Assembly: GCF_013302895.1 (NCBI RefSeq)
Contig: NZ_VJOK01000001.1
Coordinates: 3,862,395 to 3,894,488 of the forward strand
DNA: 32,094 bases
From: Streptomyces albus subsp. chlorinus
GTDB taxonomy: Bacteria; Actinomycetota; Actinomycetes; Streptomycetales; Streptomycetaceae
Reading direction: 5' to 3'
This document shows, one piece after another, positions 7,768 through 14,029 of this stretch (positions are counted from its first letter, which is position 1; the number at the start of each line of letters is the position of its first letter). The translations under genes and the position numbers were made by a program. The notes below the pieces were generated by a model. The model did no database searches. It was not told the origin of the DNA and was given only the letters and a program-made list of their open reading frames with translations.

Positions 7768-7809
7768 GAGCGGGCGACGGGAATCGAACCCGCGCTCTGA
7801 GCTTGGGAA
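7768..7809 (-). repeat. att copy 2: truncated 3' half of tRNA-Gly(CCC)
   Basis: The 42 bases are identical to the intact tRNA 3' half from the discriminator region through GCTTGGGAA. The CCA is not kept (CTGAG instead of TGGAG). After the core both scars continue with TCAC, where the intact gene continues GCTCATG. The shared TCAC shows that both modules carry a similar left-end arm. Confidence 0.88.
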
Positions 7810-8009
7810 TCACGGGGGTGGGCGGGTAGTTGGGCGGCTGATCTGGGCCGATGCGGGGTTCGCTGGATGACGACGGGCCGTCATGGTGTCCGCTGTTGAC
7901 CGCTGATCACCGATCGTTCTGGTGCGCATCTAGTGCGGGTGTTGCGCGGCGCACGTACGGCACTCCTCCTACCGTGAATGGCCAGTACCTCCCGTGTCAG
8001 TCGACTGCT

Positions 8010-8954
8010 ATGGCATCCTCACCGCTCATGACCGGGATCGGCTTCCTCCGTCGATGGCGTCGGCTACGGGTACGACGCACGTCTGACAAGCGCATAGAAG
8101 GTCTACGCTCGGACTTGGACTGCCTTGGCTACGCTTGGTGGCCTCTGCCACTTACCGTTCGCACGGCTATCCGTCAAATCAGTGGAACGAGTATGGGCGC
8201 GCTCCTACACATGGAGGCTGTAGGGCTTGGAATATCTACACTACTCACTTACCTGTACTGGGGCAGCGTAGAAGGTTCGAATGAAGTTTCCGCAAGGGTA
8301 TTCAGCAAGCTAGTTGCGTGGACGTTATTGCTTGTTGTTATCGCTGGGTCTACAAGAGAAGCGTATGTCGTAGCCAATCGATATCGGCTGGTAATGCAGT
8401 GCGCCGAGACGATTAAGGCATGCGCGGAGGCGCACAGGGCTGGAGGTGAGTACCGTACAGTCCGCCTTCATGCTTTTTCAGTCTCACTCAGGCGCTTGGA
8501 GAGAGGCTTACTGCGAGCTTATCGTATGCGCGGGACGGTGCCGCACTTCTCTCCGCGACGCGCAGAACTACGACGGCATGCCGGTCAGGTGGTTTCTAGG
8601 CTGCGTGCTGCTGAGTCTCAATTGGACGGAAGCAGGCCGGGCTGCGCGCTGGAAGAGCTGGCAGGGTTGATCATCACAATCACGGAAAATTATGCTGCGG
8701 GTCATGTTGGCGCGTTGCTGCCGTCTGCGTCATTGATGGATATTCAACCGATCCGAGATCGAGAACTGCTACGCGTTGGCGGCACAGTGACGCTAATCGC
8801 TGGTGCGGCCGTTGCTGTGTCTCTGCTGGGTATTCCTAGCGTGACTGCTGCCGTGGTTATTTCCGCCGTTGGTGTTTTGGGGCTACTGGTGTTCTTCGGA
8901 AGTCAGTGGCATCGCTACTTGCCGATTGCTGAATTCTTTAAGCCGGGCCCCTAG
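8010..8954 (+). CDS. Low-GC four-helix membrane protein with two TTA codons
   Basis: I do not recognise the family. From ATG 8010 it has 314 residues; an open frame extends back to 7851 and ATG 8028 is an alternative, and none of these has a clear ribosome site, so the start is uncertain. A basic N-terminus (RRWRRLRVRR) is followed by two hydrophobic segments (around GLGISTLLTYLYWG and LVAWTLLLVVIAG). A long Arg/Glu-rich helical cytoplasmic part comes next, then two more membrane segments near the C-terminus (VTLIAGAAVAVSLLGI and VVISAVGVLGLLVFFGS). GC is clearly lower than in its neighbours, with AT-ending codons throughout. Leu codons TTA at 8325 and 8508 would place translation under bldA tRNA control. 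It lies just inside att copy 2. Transfer from a lower-GC actinomycete and a cell-envelope or defence-effector role are possible. Confidence 0.75.
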   Translation: MASSPLMTGIGFLRRWRRLRVRRTSDKRIEGLRSDLDCLGYAWWPLPLTVRTAIRQISGTSMGALLHMEAVGLGISTLLTYLYWGSVEGSNEVSARVFSKLVAWTLLLVVIAGSTREAYVVANRYRLVMQCAETIKACAEAHRAGGEYRTVRLHAFSVSLRRLERGLLRAYRMRGTVPHFSPRRAELRRHAGQVVSRLRAAESQLDGSRPGCALEELAGLIITITENYAAGHVGALLPSASLMDIQPIRDRELLRVGGTVTLIAGAAVAVSLLGIPSVTAAVVISAVGVLGLLVFFGSQWHRYLPIAEFFKPGP

Positions 8955-9484
8955 GTTCTTATCGCCGGTAGGTATCGACTTGGCGCCTGGCTGCCGCAGT
9001 GCCGGTTCGGGCTTCCTATTCTCGATCGCTGCTGTTGCCTCAAGCGGAGAAAGCCAGCCACGACGGCGGGACAGACGTCTGAGTACCTGTACGTGGTCTC
9101 CTCGGCCACCCATCGGCATCAGCCACGCTTGCCCTGATCTTTGACCCGCAGACGCCTCCGCGCAGCCTCTGCCGCCACCTGGCGTTGGCGGGACCGGTCC
9201 GCAGGTCGCGACGAGACCTTGGCGCCGCCCCACGGGCCTTCCCGGTGTGCTGAGCTTGGTGGAACTGGGCGAGTCGACCTCGTGCACCGAGTCGTGCTGG
9301 TACTGGCGTATATCCGCTGGCGAATCGAGTTGTGTTCTAGGGAGGCGGTTCCTGCGCTGGGATGCGCGCTGAGCGGTCCGGGGTCGGCGCGGAGCGGGGC
9401 GGAGACAGGAGCGGGCGGCGGCCACGGGCCGCCAGCGCGCGCGGCCCGCGTGAGCGGGCCGCCTTGAAGTCGTAGAGAAAGTTG
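8955..9484. other. Non-coding or decayed stretch inside module B
   Basis: No gene can be supported here. On the minus strand a basic frame ending at 9119 (VAAEAARRRLRVKDQGKRG) has the look of a degraded C-terminus, but nothing upstream in that frame resembles a family. Since the element lacks integrase, rep and tra genes, this may be where they were lost. Confidence 0.4.
9441..9462 (-). terminator. Stem-loop after HATPase/small-gene operon
   Basis: A perfect 9-bp GC stem GCGGCCCGC / GCGGGCCGC with loop GTGA lies about 22 bases downstream of the stop of the leftward small gene. Confidence 0.5.
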
Positions 9485-9805
9485 TTACGCACGCGCCTGG
9501 TGAGCTGGCGGGCACGCTATCGGGCTGACTGTCCAAGTCGCTGCTGTGGTGCGTTGCTTGAGGGTGAGCGTGTGACGCTTGCCCTCTTCGAGTTCGCGGG
9601 CCGCTGCTGGCTGGCCCTGGTCGAGCCAGGCACGGGCCTCCCGGTAAGGCTCTTCGTCCAGCGTCATCGCGATCATCATGAGGCTGATGCGGACCCAGCG
9701 CAGGGCTTCGCGGAGGCTGTAAGCGTCGTAGGTGCCAAGGCGGCGTTCGTTGACGTAGCACTCGCAGTAGTAGACCCACGTTGTGGGAAACGGCTGGGCA
9801 GTCAT
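9485..9805 (-). CDS. Small hypothetical protein coupled to HATPase
   Basis: This encodes 106 residues and I do not recognise the family. The N-terminal part looks folded (TTWVYYCECYVNERRLGTYDAYSLREALRWV, given here as its leading 31 residues only by position 8-38), with aromatic strands and two helices. The C-terminal 35 residues are less ordered. Its ATG (9805) overlaps the TGA of the HATPase gene as ATGA, so the two are translationally coupled and probably act together. It could be a substrate or partner of the ATPase, as anti-sigma-like kinases often have a small partner encoded beside them, but it has no STAS pattern. Confidence 0.65.
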   Translation of the reverse strand: MTAQPFPTTWVYYCECYVNERRLGTYDAYSLREALRWVRISLMMIAMTLDEEPYREARAWLDQGQPAAARELEEGKRHTLTLKQRTTAATWTVSPIACPPAHQARA

Positions 9806-10275
9806 GGCGTCGGCCTCCGTGCGGGCAGTGCCGTGCGTCCGCCTGGCGGTGCGAGTCGGGTCGGTTCGTCAGGCTCGTCGGGCATCTCGACGGTGACCGT
9901 CCGGCCGTAGTCGTCTCCGCTGACGCGTACGCGGCTGGCCAGTGCTGTCACGAGGCTGAGGCCACGGCCGTGGGTCTCGTCCACGTCCGGTGTCTCGGCG
10001 TGGGGCTTTGTCGTACTCCCGCCGGTGTCCGTGACCGCCAGGACGACCGTGCCGGGTGACCGATGCAGAGAGACACGGAAGCTCCCGTTGGTGCTGCCGC
10101 TCGCCGAGTGCAGGAGCGCGTTCGAGCCCAACTCGCTCACGATCAGGGCCGCGTCGTCGGCGTGCGGGCTGTCGCGCAGGACATCGCGGGTCCAGCGGCG
10201 GGCTCGGCTGACCTCTTCGGGGAGTCCTGGGCAGGTGAGTTCCCAGATCCGCCAGTCACTCATATACTCGTGCAT
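9802..10275 (-). CDS. Anti-sigma-type HATPase regulator (RsbW/SpoIIAB-like fold)
   Basis: This encodes 157 residues from ATG 10275, behind GGAGGAA. It has a GHKL/HATPase_c fold as in the many stand-alone streptomycete relatives of RsbW. The N box is ALIVSELGSNALLHSA, the G1 box is VLAVTDTGGS and the G2 box is THGRGLSLV. Acidic and Pro-rich residues follow the domain. Such proteins bind ATP and may phosphorylate an anti-anti-sigma factor or bind a sigma factor, but no STAS or sigma gene is adjacent. The gene is first in a leftward pair with the 106-residue protein. A palindrome covers its start codon. A decayed copy lies at 5626-5772, so it belongs to the mobile cassette. Confidence 0.85.
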   Translation of the reverse strand: MHEYMSDWRIWELTCPGLPEEVSRARRWTRDVLRDSPHADDAALIVSELGSNALLHSASGSTNGSFRVSLHRSPGTVVLAVTDTGGSTTKPHAETPDVDETHGRGLSLVTALASRVRVSGDDYGRTVTVEMPDEPDEPTRLAPPGGRTALPARRPTP

Positions 10276-10281
10276 ACAAGT
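10266..10281. promoter_or_regulatory. Candidate operator over HATPase start codon
   Basis: The 16-base imperfect palindrome ACTCGTGCATACAAGT (ACTYGT-N4-ACRAGT) covers the ATG of the leftward HATPase gene, between its ribosome site and first codons. The GT...AC outer symmetry fits sites used by GntR/HutC regulators, and a GntR gene is 560 bases away in the same cassette. That binding is inferred. Confidence 0.4.
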
Positions 10282-10320
10282 TCCTCCATACTGGTGGCCA
10301 CTATGGGTAGTGGAAGTGTT

Positions 10321-10755
10321 CTAGATGAGTCGCACGCCGTCGTGAGCCCGGACGGCCGGCGGGGATGCCCCGTCGAGCGCGTCCAGGACGCGGACCGCGT
10401 ATGCCTCGTCGGCGAGCTCGGTGACCTCTTCGCGGGTGGCCCAGCGAAGCGCGTAGGTCTCCTCCCCGGTGGTCGGGGAGCCGTCGACCGCTTCGCAGCG
10501 GAAGACCATCGAGACGATCAAGCCCGTCATGTTCTTGTAGACACCGGTCAGCGTCGCCGGAAGAGCGATCTTGAATCCGGTCTCTTCGAGGACCTCGCGC
10601 TGGAGCGCGTCAGGGATGGTCTCCCCCGGCTCCAGGACCCCGCCCGGCGGCTCCCACTGGCCGTTGTCACGGCGCTGGATGAGCAGCGCTCGGCCCGCGT
10701 CGTCAACGATGACCCCTGCGACGCTCACGGAGTGGGGGCGCTCTACCGTGCTCAC
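10321..10755 (-). CDS. Nudix hydrolase (Pif-like, element-borne)
   Basis: This encodes 144 residues from GTG 10755, chosen because GAGGAAC lies just before it and the Nudix fold starts here; the frame stays open further upstream into the GntR gene. The Nudix box is complete: Gx5Ex7REUxEExGU at residues 39-61 (GGVLEPGETIPDALQREVLE then ETGF), with the EE pair that binds magnesium. Nudix enzymes cleave nucleoside diphosphate derivatives. In the integrative element pSAM2 a Nudix-box protein, Pif, gives immunity against redundant transfer, and it accompanies the GntR regulator KorSA. Here the gene is divergent from a GntR gene in a tRNA-anchored island, so the same role is a reasonable guess. A general housekeeping Nudix role cannot be excluded. 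Confidence 0.88.
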   Translation of the reverse strand: MSTVERPHSVSVAGVIVDDAGRALLIQRRDNGQWEPPGGVLEPGETIPDALQREVLEETGFKIALPATLTGVYKNMTGLIVSMVFRCEAVDGSPTTGEETYALRWATREEVTELADEAYAVRVLDALDGASPPAVRAHDGVRLI

Positions 10756-10841
10756 GTTCCTCGGTCCCCTCAGATGGCTAGGCTTCTCCACCGTAGCAAC
10801 AGAACTCAGCATCTCGTCTAGATATTCAAAGGAGTACACCC
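10756..10841. promoter_or_regulatory. Divergent Nudix/GntR promoter region
   Basis: This 86-base spacer is more AT-rich than its surroundings. It carries the GntR ribosome site AAAGGAG at about 10829 and a TCTAGATATTC stretch (10816-10826). TCTAGAT also occurs at 10319-10325. Autoregulation by the GntR protein is expected for the family but no clear dyad is seen. Confidence 0.4.
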
Positions 10842-11630
10842 ATGGCGGCTCTTCCCTCCGGCATTCTCGGGGCACTGGACCCCACCAGCGACCGAGCGGT
10901 CTTCCGACAGATCGCCGACCAGCTCCGGGAAGCCATCGACAAGGGCCGCTTCAAGGAAGGCGCCAAGCTGCCCTCCGAATCGGAGCTGGTCGAGCACTTC
11001 GGCGTCTCACGGATGACCGTCCGCAACGCGCTGTCCATCCTCCAGAGCGAAGGGCTGGTCTCCTCCGAACACGGCAAGGGCGTCTTCGTCCGGCCACGGC
11101 CCCCAGTGCGGCGGCTGGCCTCGGACCGATTCGCGCGGCGTCATCGTGATCAGGGGAAGTCGGCCTTCACGGTGGAGGCGGAAGCCGCGGGGAGCAAGCC
11201 CGAGGTGGACAGTCTTGAGGTGAGGGAGGAGAAGCCCACCCCGGACATCTCCGCGCGGCTCGGGTCGGCCCGTAAAGTCCTCGCCCGGCGTCGGCGGTAC
11301 CTGCTGGATGGGCGGCCGGTCGAGTTCGCCGTCTCGTACCTTCCTCTGGATCTGGCGCGCGGTACGCAGATCGCCGAGCCCAACCCCGGACCCGGCGGCA
11401 TCTACGCACGGCTGGAAGAGCTGGGGCACCGCCTGGACCACTTCGACGAAGAGGTCCGCGCGCGGATGCCCTCCCCGGCCGAGGTCAAGATGCTCCGCCT
11501 CTCCTCCGGCGTACCGGTCATCAGCCTCATCCGGACCGCCTACGACACCGAGGGCCGCGCGGTCGAGGTCTGCGACACCGTCATGGCCGCCGACGCCTAC
11601 GTCCTCGCCTACCAACTCCCCGCCAGGTAA
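10842..11630 (+). CDS. GntR/HutC-family transcriptional regulator (KorSA-like)
   Basis: This encodes 262 residues from ATG 10842, behind AAAGGAG. The winged helix is at about residues 18-85 (FRQIADQLREAI, LPSESELVEHFGVSRMTVRN, LQSEGLVSSEHGKGVFV). A UTRA ligand-binding domain (about 105-258) includes RRRRYLLDGRPVEFAVSYLP. KorSA of pSAM2 and similar regulators of actinomycete integrative elements have this architecture and repress excision and transfer genes; a link to copy control here is inferred from the tRNA-anchored context and the neighbouring Nudix gene. The 3' end of the gene is part of the duplicated island end: its last 12 codons recur at 5821. The gene lies directly before the tRNA, so it is the right-end gene of the element. 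Confidence 0.9.
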   Translation: MAALPSGILGALDPTSDRAVFRQIADQLREAIDKGRFKEGAKLPSESELVEHFGVSRMTVRNALSILQSEGLVSSEHGKGVFVRPRPPVRRLASDRFARRHRDQGKSAFTVEAEAAGSKPEVDSLEVREEKPTPDISARLGSARKVLARRRRYLLDGRPVEFAVSYLPLDLARGTQIAEPNPGPGGIYARLEELGHRLDHFDEEVRARMPSPAEVKMLRLSSGVPVISLIRTAYDTEGRAVEVCDTVMAADAYVLAYQLPAR

Positions 11631-11833
11631 GAGGAAACGCGGCGCCCCACGGGTGGTCGTCGGGCATGCCGGGCGTGACAGAAAGGAAAAAGAAGGAATG
11701 AACGTGACAGGGCTTCCCTGTGGTCCGGCTGAAGGCTGAAGGTCTTGCCGGGCACAAAAAACCCTCGGGCTGTGGCCCGAGGGGGAGTGTGGAGCGGGCG
11801 ACGGGAATCGAACCCGCGCTCTGAGCTTGGGAA
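11594..11833. repeat. Island end repeat, intact right copy (240 bp)
   Basis: This is the counterpart of 5821-6059. It spans the last codons of the GntR gene, the spacer with a small dyad ACAGGG-CTT-CCCTGT (11708-11722), the terminator and the 3' half of tRNA-Gly. The right boundary of identity is GCTTGGGAA in the anticodon loop. Confidence 0.85.
11756..11782 (-). terminator. Terminator of tRNA-Gly
   Basis: The stem CCTCGGGC / GCCCGAGG with loop TGTG is followed on the minus strand by six T. It starts 8 bases after the encoded CCA, as expected for a single-tRNA transcription unit. On the plus strand it would also cap the convergent GntR transcript. Confidence 0.85.
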
Positions 11834-11863
11834 GCTCATGTTCTACCATTAAACTACGCCCGC
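11790..11863 (-). tRNA. tRNA-Gly (anticodon CCC)
   Basis: The minus-strand sequence folds into a complete cloverleaf. The acceptor pairs GCGGGCG with CGCCCGC, the D-arm contains AGTTTAATGGTAGAAC, and the anticodon stem TGAGC/GCTCA encloses loop TTCCCAA, so the anticodon is CCC. The T-arm is GCGGGTTCGATTCCCGT, the discriminator is T (U) and CCA is encoded. It decodes GGG. Its 3' half is the attachment site of the island to its left; the element end restores an intact gene. Confidence 0.95.
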
Positions 11864-12079
11864 GAGGAGCCGACGGTGGTGTGTGGCTCTTCGGGGGATA
11901 CTGTACCGCATGGGAGACCCTGGCCGCAGATGGCCTGGGTCTTTTTGCTGTTCCCGGGCGTGACAAGGGAGTTGGGGGGCGTACGGTGGGGGCGGAGTGC
12001 CGACGGTGGCGGCGTCGGACTCATCCCCTAACGTGGCTTTTGTCGTCCACGCATCCACGTGACTGGGGAGAGGGAAGCG

Positions 12080-12247
12080 ATGGAATCCACCGTCGTCCGG
12101 TGTGCCGAGGGGCATGAGTTCAGCACCACGACGTTCCCTATGCAGCATCTGGGGTCCTCCCGGATCGGGCCGGGGCGGCTGTTGCGGTGCCCCCGCTGTG
12201 GGCGGCTGCGGCAGGCGGTGCCCGTGGGGCGGCAGCGCAAGGGGTAG
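12080..12247 (+). CDS. Small zinc-ribbon-like protein
   Basis: This encodes 55 residues from ATG 12080, behind GAGAGGGAAG; an in-frame GTG at 12059 is less likely. Cys8 and His12 (RCAEGHEF) together with Cys37 and Cys40 (RCPRC) form a probable one-zinc ribbon. The middle segment FPMQHLGSSRIGPGRLL is characteristic of a small conserved streptomycete protein of unknown function. It lies between tRNA-Gly and an IS element in an otherwise ordinary chromosomal stretch leading to dcd, and its 3' spacer is cut by the IS. Confidence 0.7.
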   Translation: MESTVVRCAEGHEFSTTTFPMQHLGSSRIGPGRLLRCPRCGRLRQAVPVGRQRKG

Positions 12248-12394
12248 TCGCTCCGTTGTGCGGGGTCGGCGTGAGCCCGGCCCGCGAGTGTGGAGTAGCA
12301 GGTAGTGCCGTCAGGGTGTCGGAGTGATCCCTGACCGTCACCGGGGCCGTCCCGTCGGGACACTGTTGGTAAATGGCTCGGTCCCCATGCGTGA

Positions 12395-12435
12395 CGTCGG
12401 CCTTCATCACCTGTTGTGGGTGGTGAAGGCCGACG
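12395..12435. terminator. Hairpin inside left end of the IS
   Basis: The arms CGTCGGCCTT... (12395-12411) and GGTGAAGGCCGACG (12422-12435) pair with a three-base bulge. A structure between the left terminal repeat and the transposase start fits the IS habit of blocking read-through transcription or translation. Confidence 0.5.
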
Positions 12436-12454
12436 GTGCGTTTGGGGAGGGTGG

Positions 12455-13350
12455 GTGTCGCTGCGGGAGCCCGGGTTGGGTGAGATTCCGGCGGAGACTG
12501 TGCGGGTGGCTCGGGCGGTGTGTCCGGACGGCACGCTGGCGATGCGGCTGCGGGATGAGTTCGCGGATGTCTTCTGCGGTGAGGCGTTCTCCGCTTTGTT
12601 CCCGCGCCGGGGCCGCCTGGCGAGTCGGACGCACCCAACCTGATCACTCACGTCGCCACCACGGACGCGTCCGTGGGCGACCTGAAGATGCTCGATGCCA
12701 TCCACGCTGGTCTGCGTACTCACGGCAGACTCCCCGCCGTGCACCTGGTGGACGCGAACGACATCGGCGCCCAGGGCCTGGCCGACGCCGAGCATACGGG
12801 CATCAGGCTGGTCGGGCCGATCAGCAAGAACACCACCACCCAGTCCACCGGCAGGTTCGCCATCGACACGTTCGCCGTTGACTGGGAGAACAAGCAGGTC
12901 ACCTGCCCCAACGGCCGGGTTGCGGACAACTGGTATCCCCGCGTCTCCTCGCACGGAATCCCGGTGATCCGGGTCCGGTTTCCCGTATCCGGCTGCCGTA
13001 CCTGCCCTGACGTGAACGCCTGCGCGCCGTCGAAAGCCGGCAGAGGCCGGGAGATCATGCTGCGGGAGAAAGCCGCACACGACGCCATGAAGCGGAACCG
13101 CGCTGATCAGCGGGACCCCGAGTGGCGGAGCCTCTACCAGCAACGACAGGGCATCGAAGCCACCGTCTCGCAAGGCGTCCGGGCCTTCGGCCTGCGGCGG
13201 TCCCGATACCGCAGCCACCCCGAAACCCGCCTCCAACACCTGTTCACCGCCACCGCGATGAACCTCACACGACTCGACGCCTGGATCACCGGCACACCCC
13301 GCGCCGGAACCCGCATCTCCCGCTTCGAACGACTGCGTCCCGCTGCCTGA
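12455..13350 (+). pseudogene. IS1182-family transposase, central part deleted
   Basis: The N-terminal frame from GTG 12455 reads MSLREPGLGEIPAETVRVAR and continues to ALFPRRGR, the usual IS1182 start, then ends at 12643. A second frame, entered near 12620, reads NLITHVATTDASVGDLKMLD and on through HLVDANDIGA, a Cys cluster (SGCRTCPDVNAC) and RQGIEATVSQGVRAFGLRRSRY, the C-terminal DDE glutamate region, to the stop at 13350. Roughly 220-250 residues between the two parts are missing, including the first catalytic aspartate region, and the junction shifts frame. It cannot make an active transposase. Confidence 0.85.
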
Positions 13351-13365
13351 CGGCAGCGGGACGCA
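13334..13365 (+). terminator. Perfect hairpin over the transposase stop codon
   Basis: A 14-bp stem TGCGTCCCGCTGCC / GGCAGCGGGACGCA closes on a four-base loop that contains the TGA stop of the transposase. It would terminate transposase transcripts about 70 bases before the dcd start. Confidence 0.65.
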
Positions 13366-13395
13366 ACCAAGGGGCCATTTACCAACAGTGTCCGA

Positions 13396-13426
13396 TTGGG
13401 CCGGCCCCACCTCGTGCGCGTAGTCT
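13396..13426 (+). promoter_or_regulatory. Candidate leaderless promoter of dcd
   Basis: TAGTCT (13421-13426) lies 6 bases before the GTG start of dcd, so transcription would begin at or next to the start codon. A possible -35, TTGGGC, is at 13396-13401 with a 19-base spacer, just 4 bases outside the IS right end. No ribosome site precedes the GTG, which supports a leaderless message. Confidence 0.5.
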
Positions 13427-13432
13427 CGGGCC

Positions 13433-14008
13433 GTGCTTCTCTCAGACAAGGACATCCGGTCAGAGATCGACGCCGGCCGGGTCCGGATCGACCCCTACGA
13501 TCCGGCCATGGTGCAGCCCTCCAGCATCGATGTCCGGCTGGACCGCTACTTCCGGGTGTTCGAGAACCACCGGTACCCCCACATCGACCCCGCCGTCGAG
13601 CAGTCCGATCTGACGCGGCTGATCGAGGCCGAGGGGGATGAGCCGTTCATCCTCCACCCGGGGGAGTTCGTGCTGGCCTCCACGTACGAAGTGATCTCGC
13701 TGCCCGAGGACGTGGCCTCGCGGCTGGAGGGGAAGAGTTCGCTGGGGCGGCTGGGGCTGCTGACGCACTCGACCGCCGGGTTCATCGACCCGGGCTTCTC
13801 CGGGCACGTCACCCTCGAACTGTCGAACGTGGCGACCCTCCCGATGAAGCTGTGGCCGGGGATGAAGATCGGCCAGCTGTGCATGTTCCGGCTGACCTCC
13901 CCCGCCGAGCACCCGTATGGATCGCCCCAGTACGGCTCCCGCTACCAGGGCCAGCGCGGACCCACCCCGTCGCGCTCGTACCTGAACTTCCACCGGACCC
14001 ACGTCTGA
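13433..14008 (+). CDS. dcd: dCTP deaminase
   Basis: This encodes 191 residues from GTG 13433. The trimeric cytoplasmic enzyme deaminates dCTP on the way to dTTP. The signature is [20 protein letters not shown] at 102-121, then [11 protein letters not shown] with the catalytic Glu129; the C-terminal [16 protein letters not shown] tail closes over the nucleotide. Actinobacterial members are often bifunctional deaminase/dUTPases that give dUMP directly, and this sequence looks like that type, but the assignment between the two is not certain. No ribosome site precedes the start and a -10-like box sits six bases upstream. It is followed by a phosphoribosyltransferase after 21 bases, probably one operon for nucleotide salvage. 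Confidence 0.96.
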   Translation: MLLSDKDIRSEIDAGRVRIDPYDPAMVQPSSIDVRLDRYFRVFENHRYPHIDPAVEQSDLTRLIEAEGDEPFILHPGEFVLASTYEVISLPEDVASRLEGKSSLGRLGLLTHSTAGFIDPGFSGHVTLELSNVATLPMKLWPGMKIGQLCMFRLTSPAEHPYGSPQYGSRYQGQRGPTPSRSYLNFHRTHV

Positions 14009-14029
14009 GACCGACCGAGAGAGACTTCC

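Larger units (their letters stand above)
12358..13392 (+). mobile_element. Internally deleted IS1182-family element with both terminal repeats
   Basis: Left end GGACACTGTTGGTAAATGGC and, inverted, the right end GGACACTGTTGGTAAATGGC are near-perfect terminal repeats about 20 bases long. Between them lie the beginning and the C-terminal half of an IS1182-type transposase joined out of frame. Full elements are around 1.6-1.8 kb; this one is about 1.03 kb, so it can move only with a transposase supplied in trans. No clear target duplication is visible beyond a shared TCGG at both outer edges. Confidence 0.85.

Noticed and set aside
8883..9779. Minus-strand frame of 298 codons in module B
   Set aside because: It overlaps the small gene at 9485-9805 in another frame and the translation is Pro/Arg-rich; at best it contains a decayed tail near 9119.
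12028..13455. Minus-strand frame of 475 codons across the IS and the zinc-ribbon gene
   Set aside because: It runs through the terminal repeats and the transposase on the opposite strand and has no recognisable domain.
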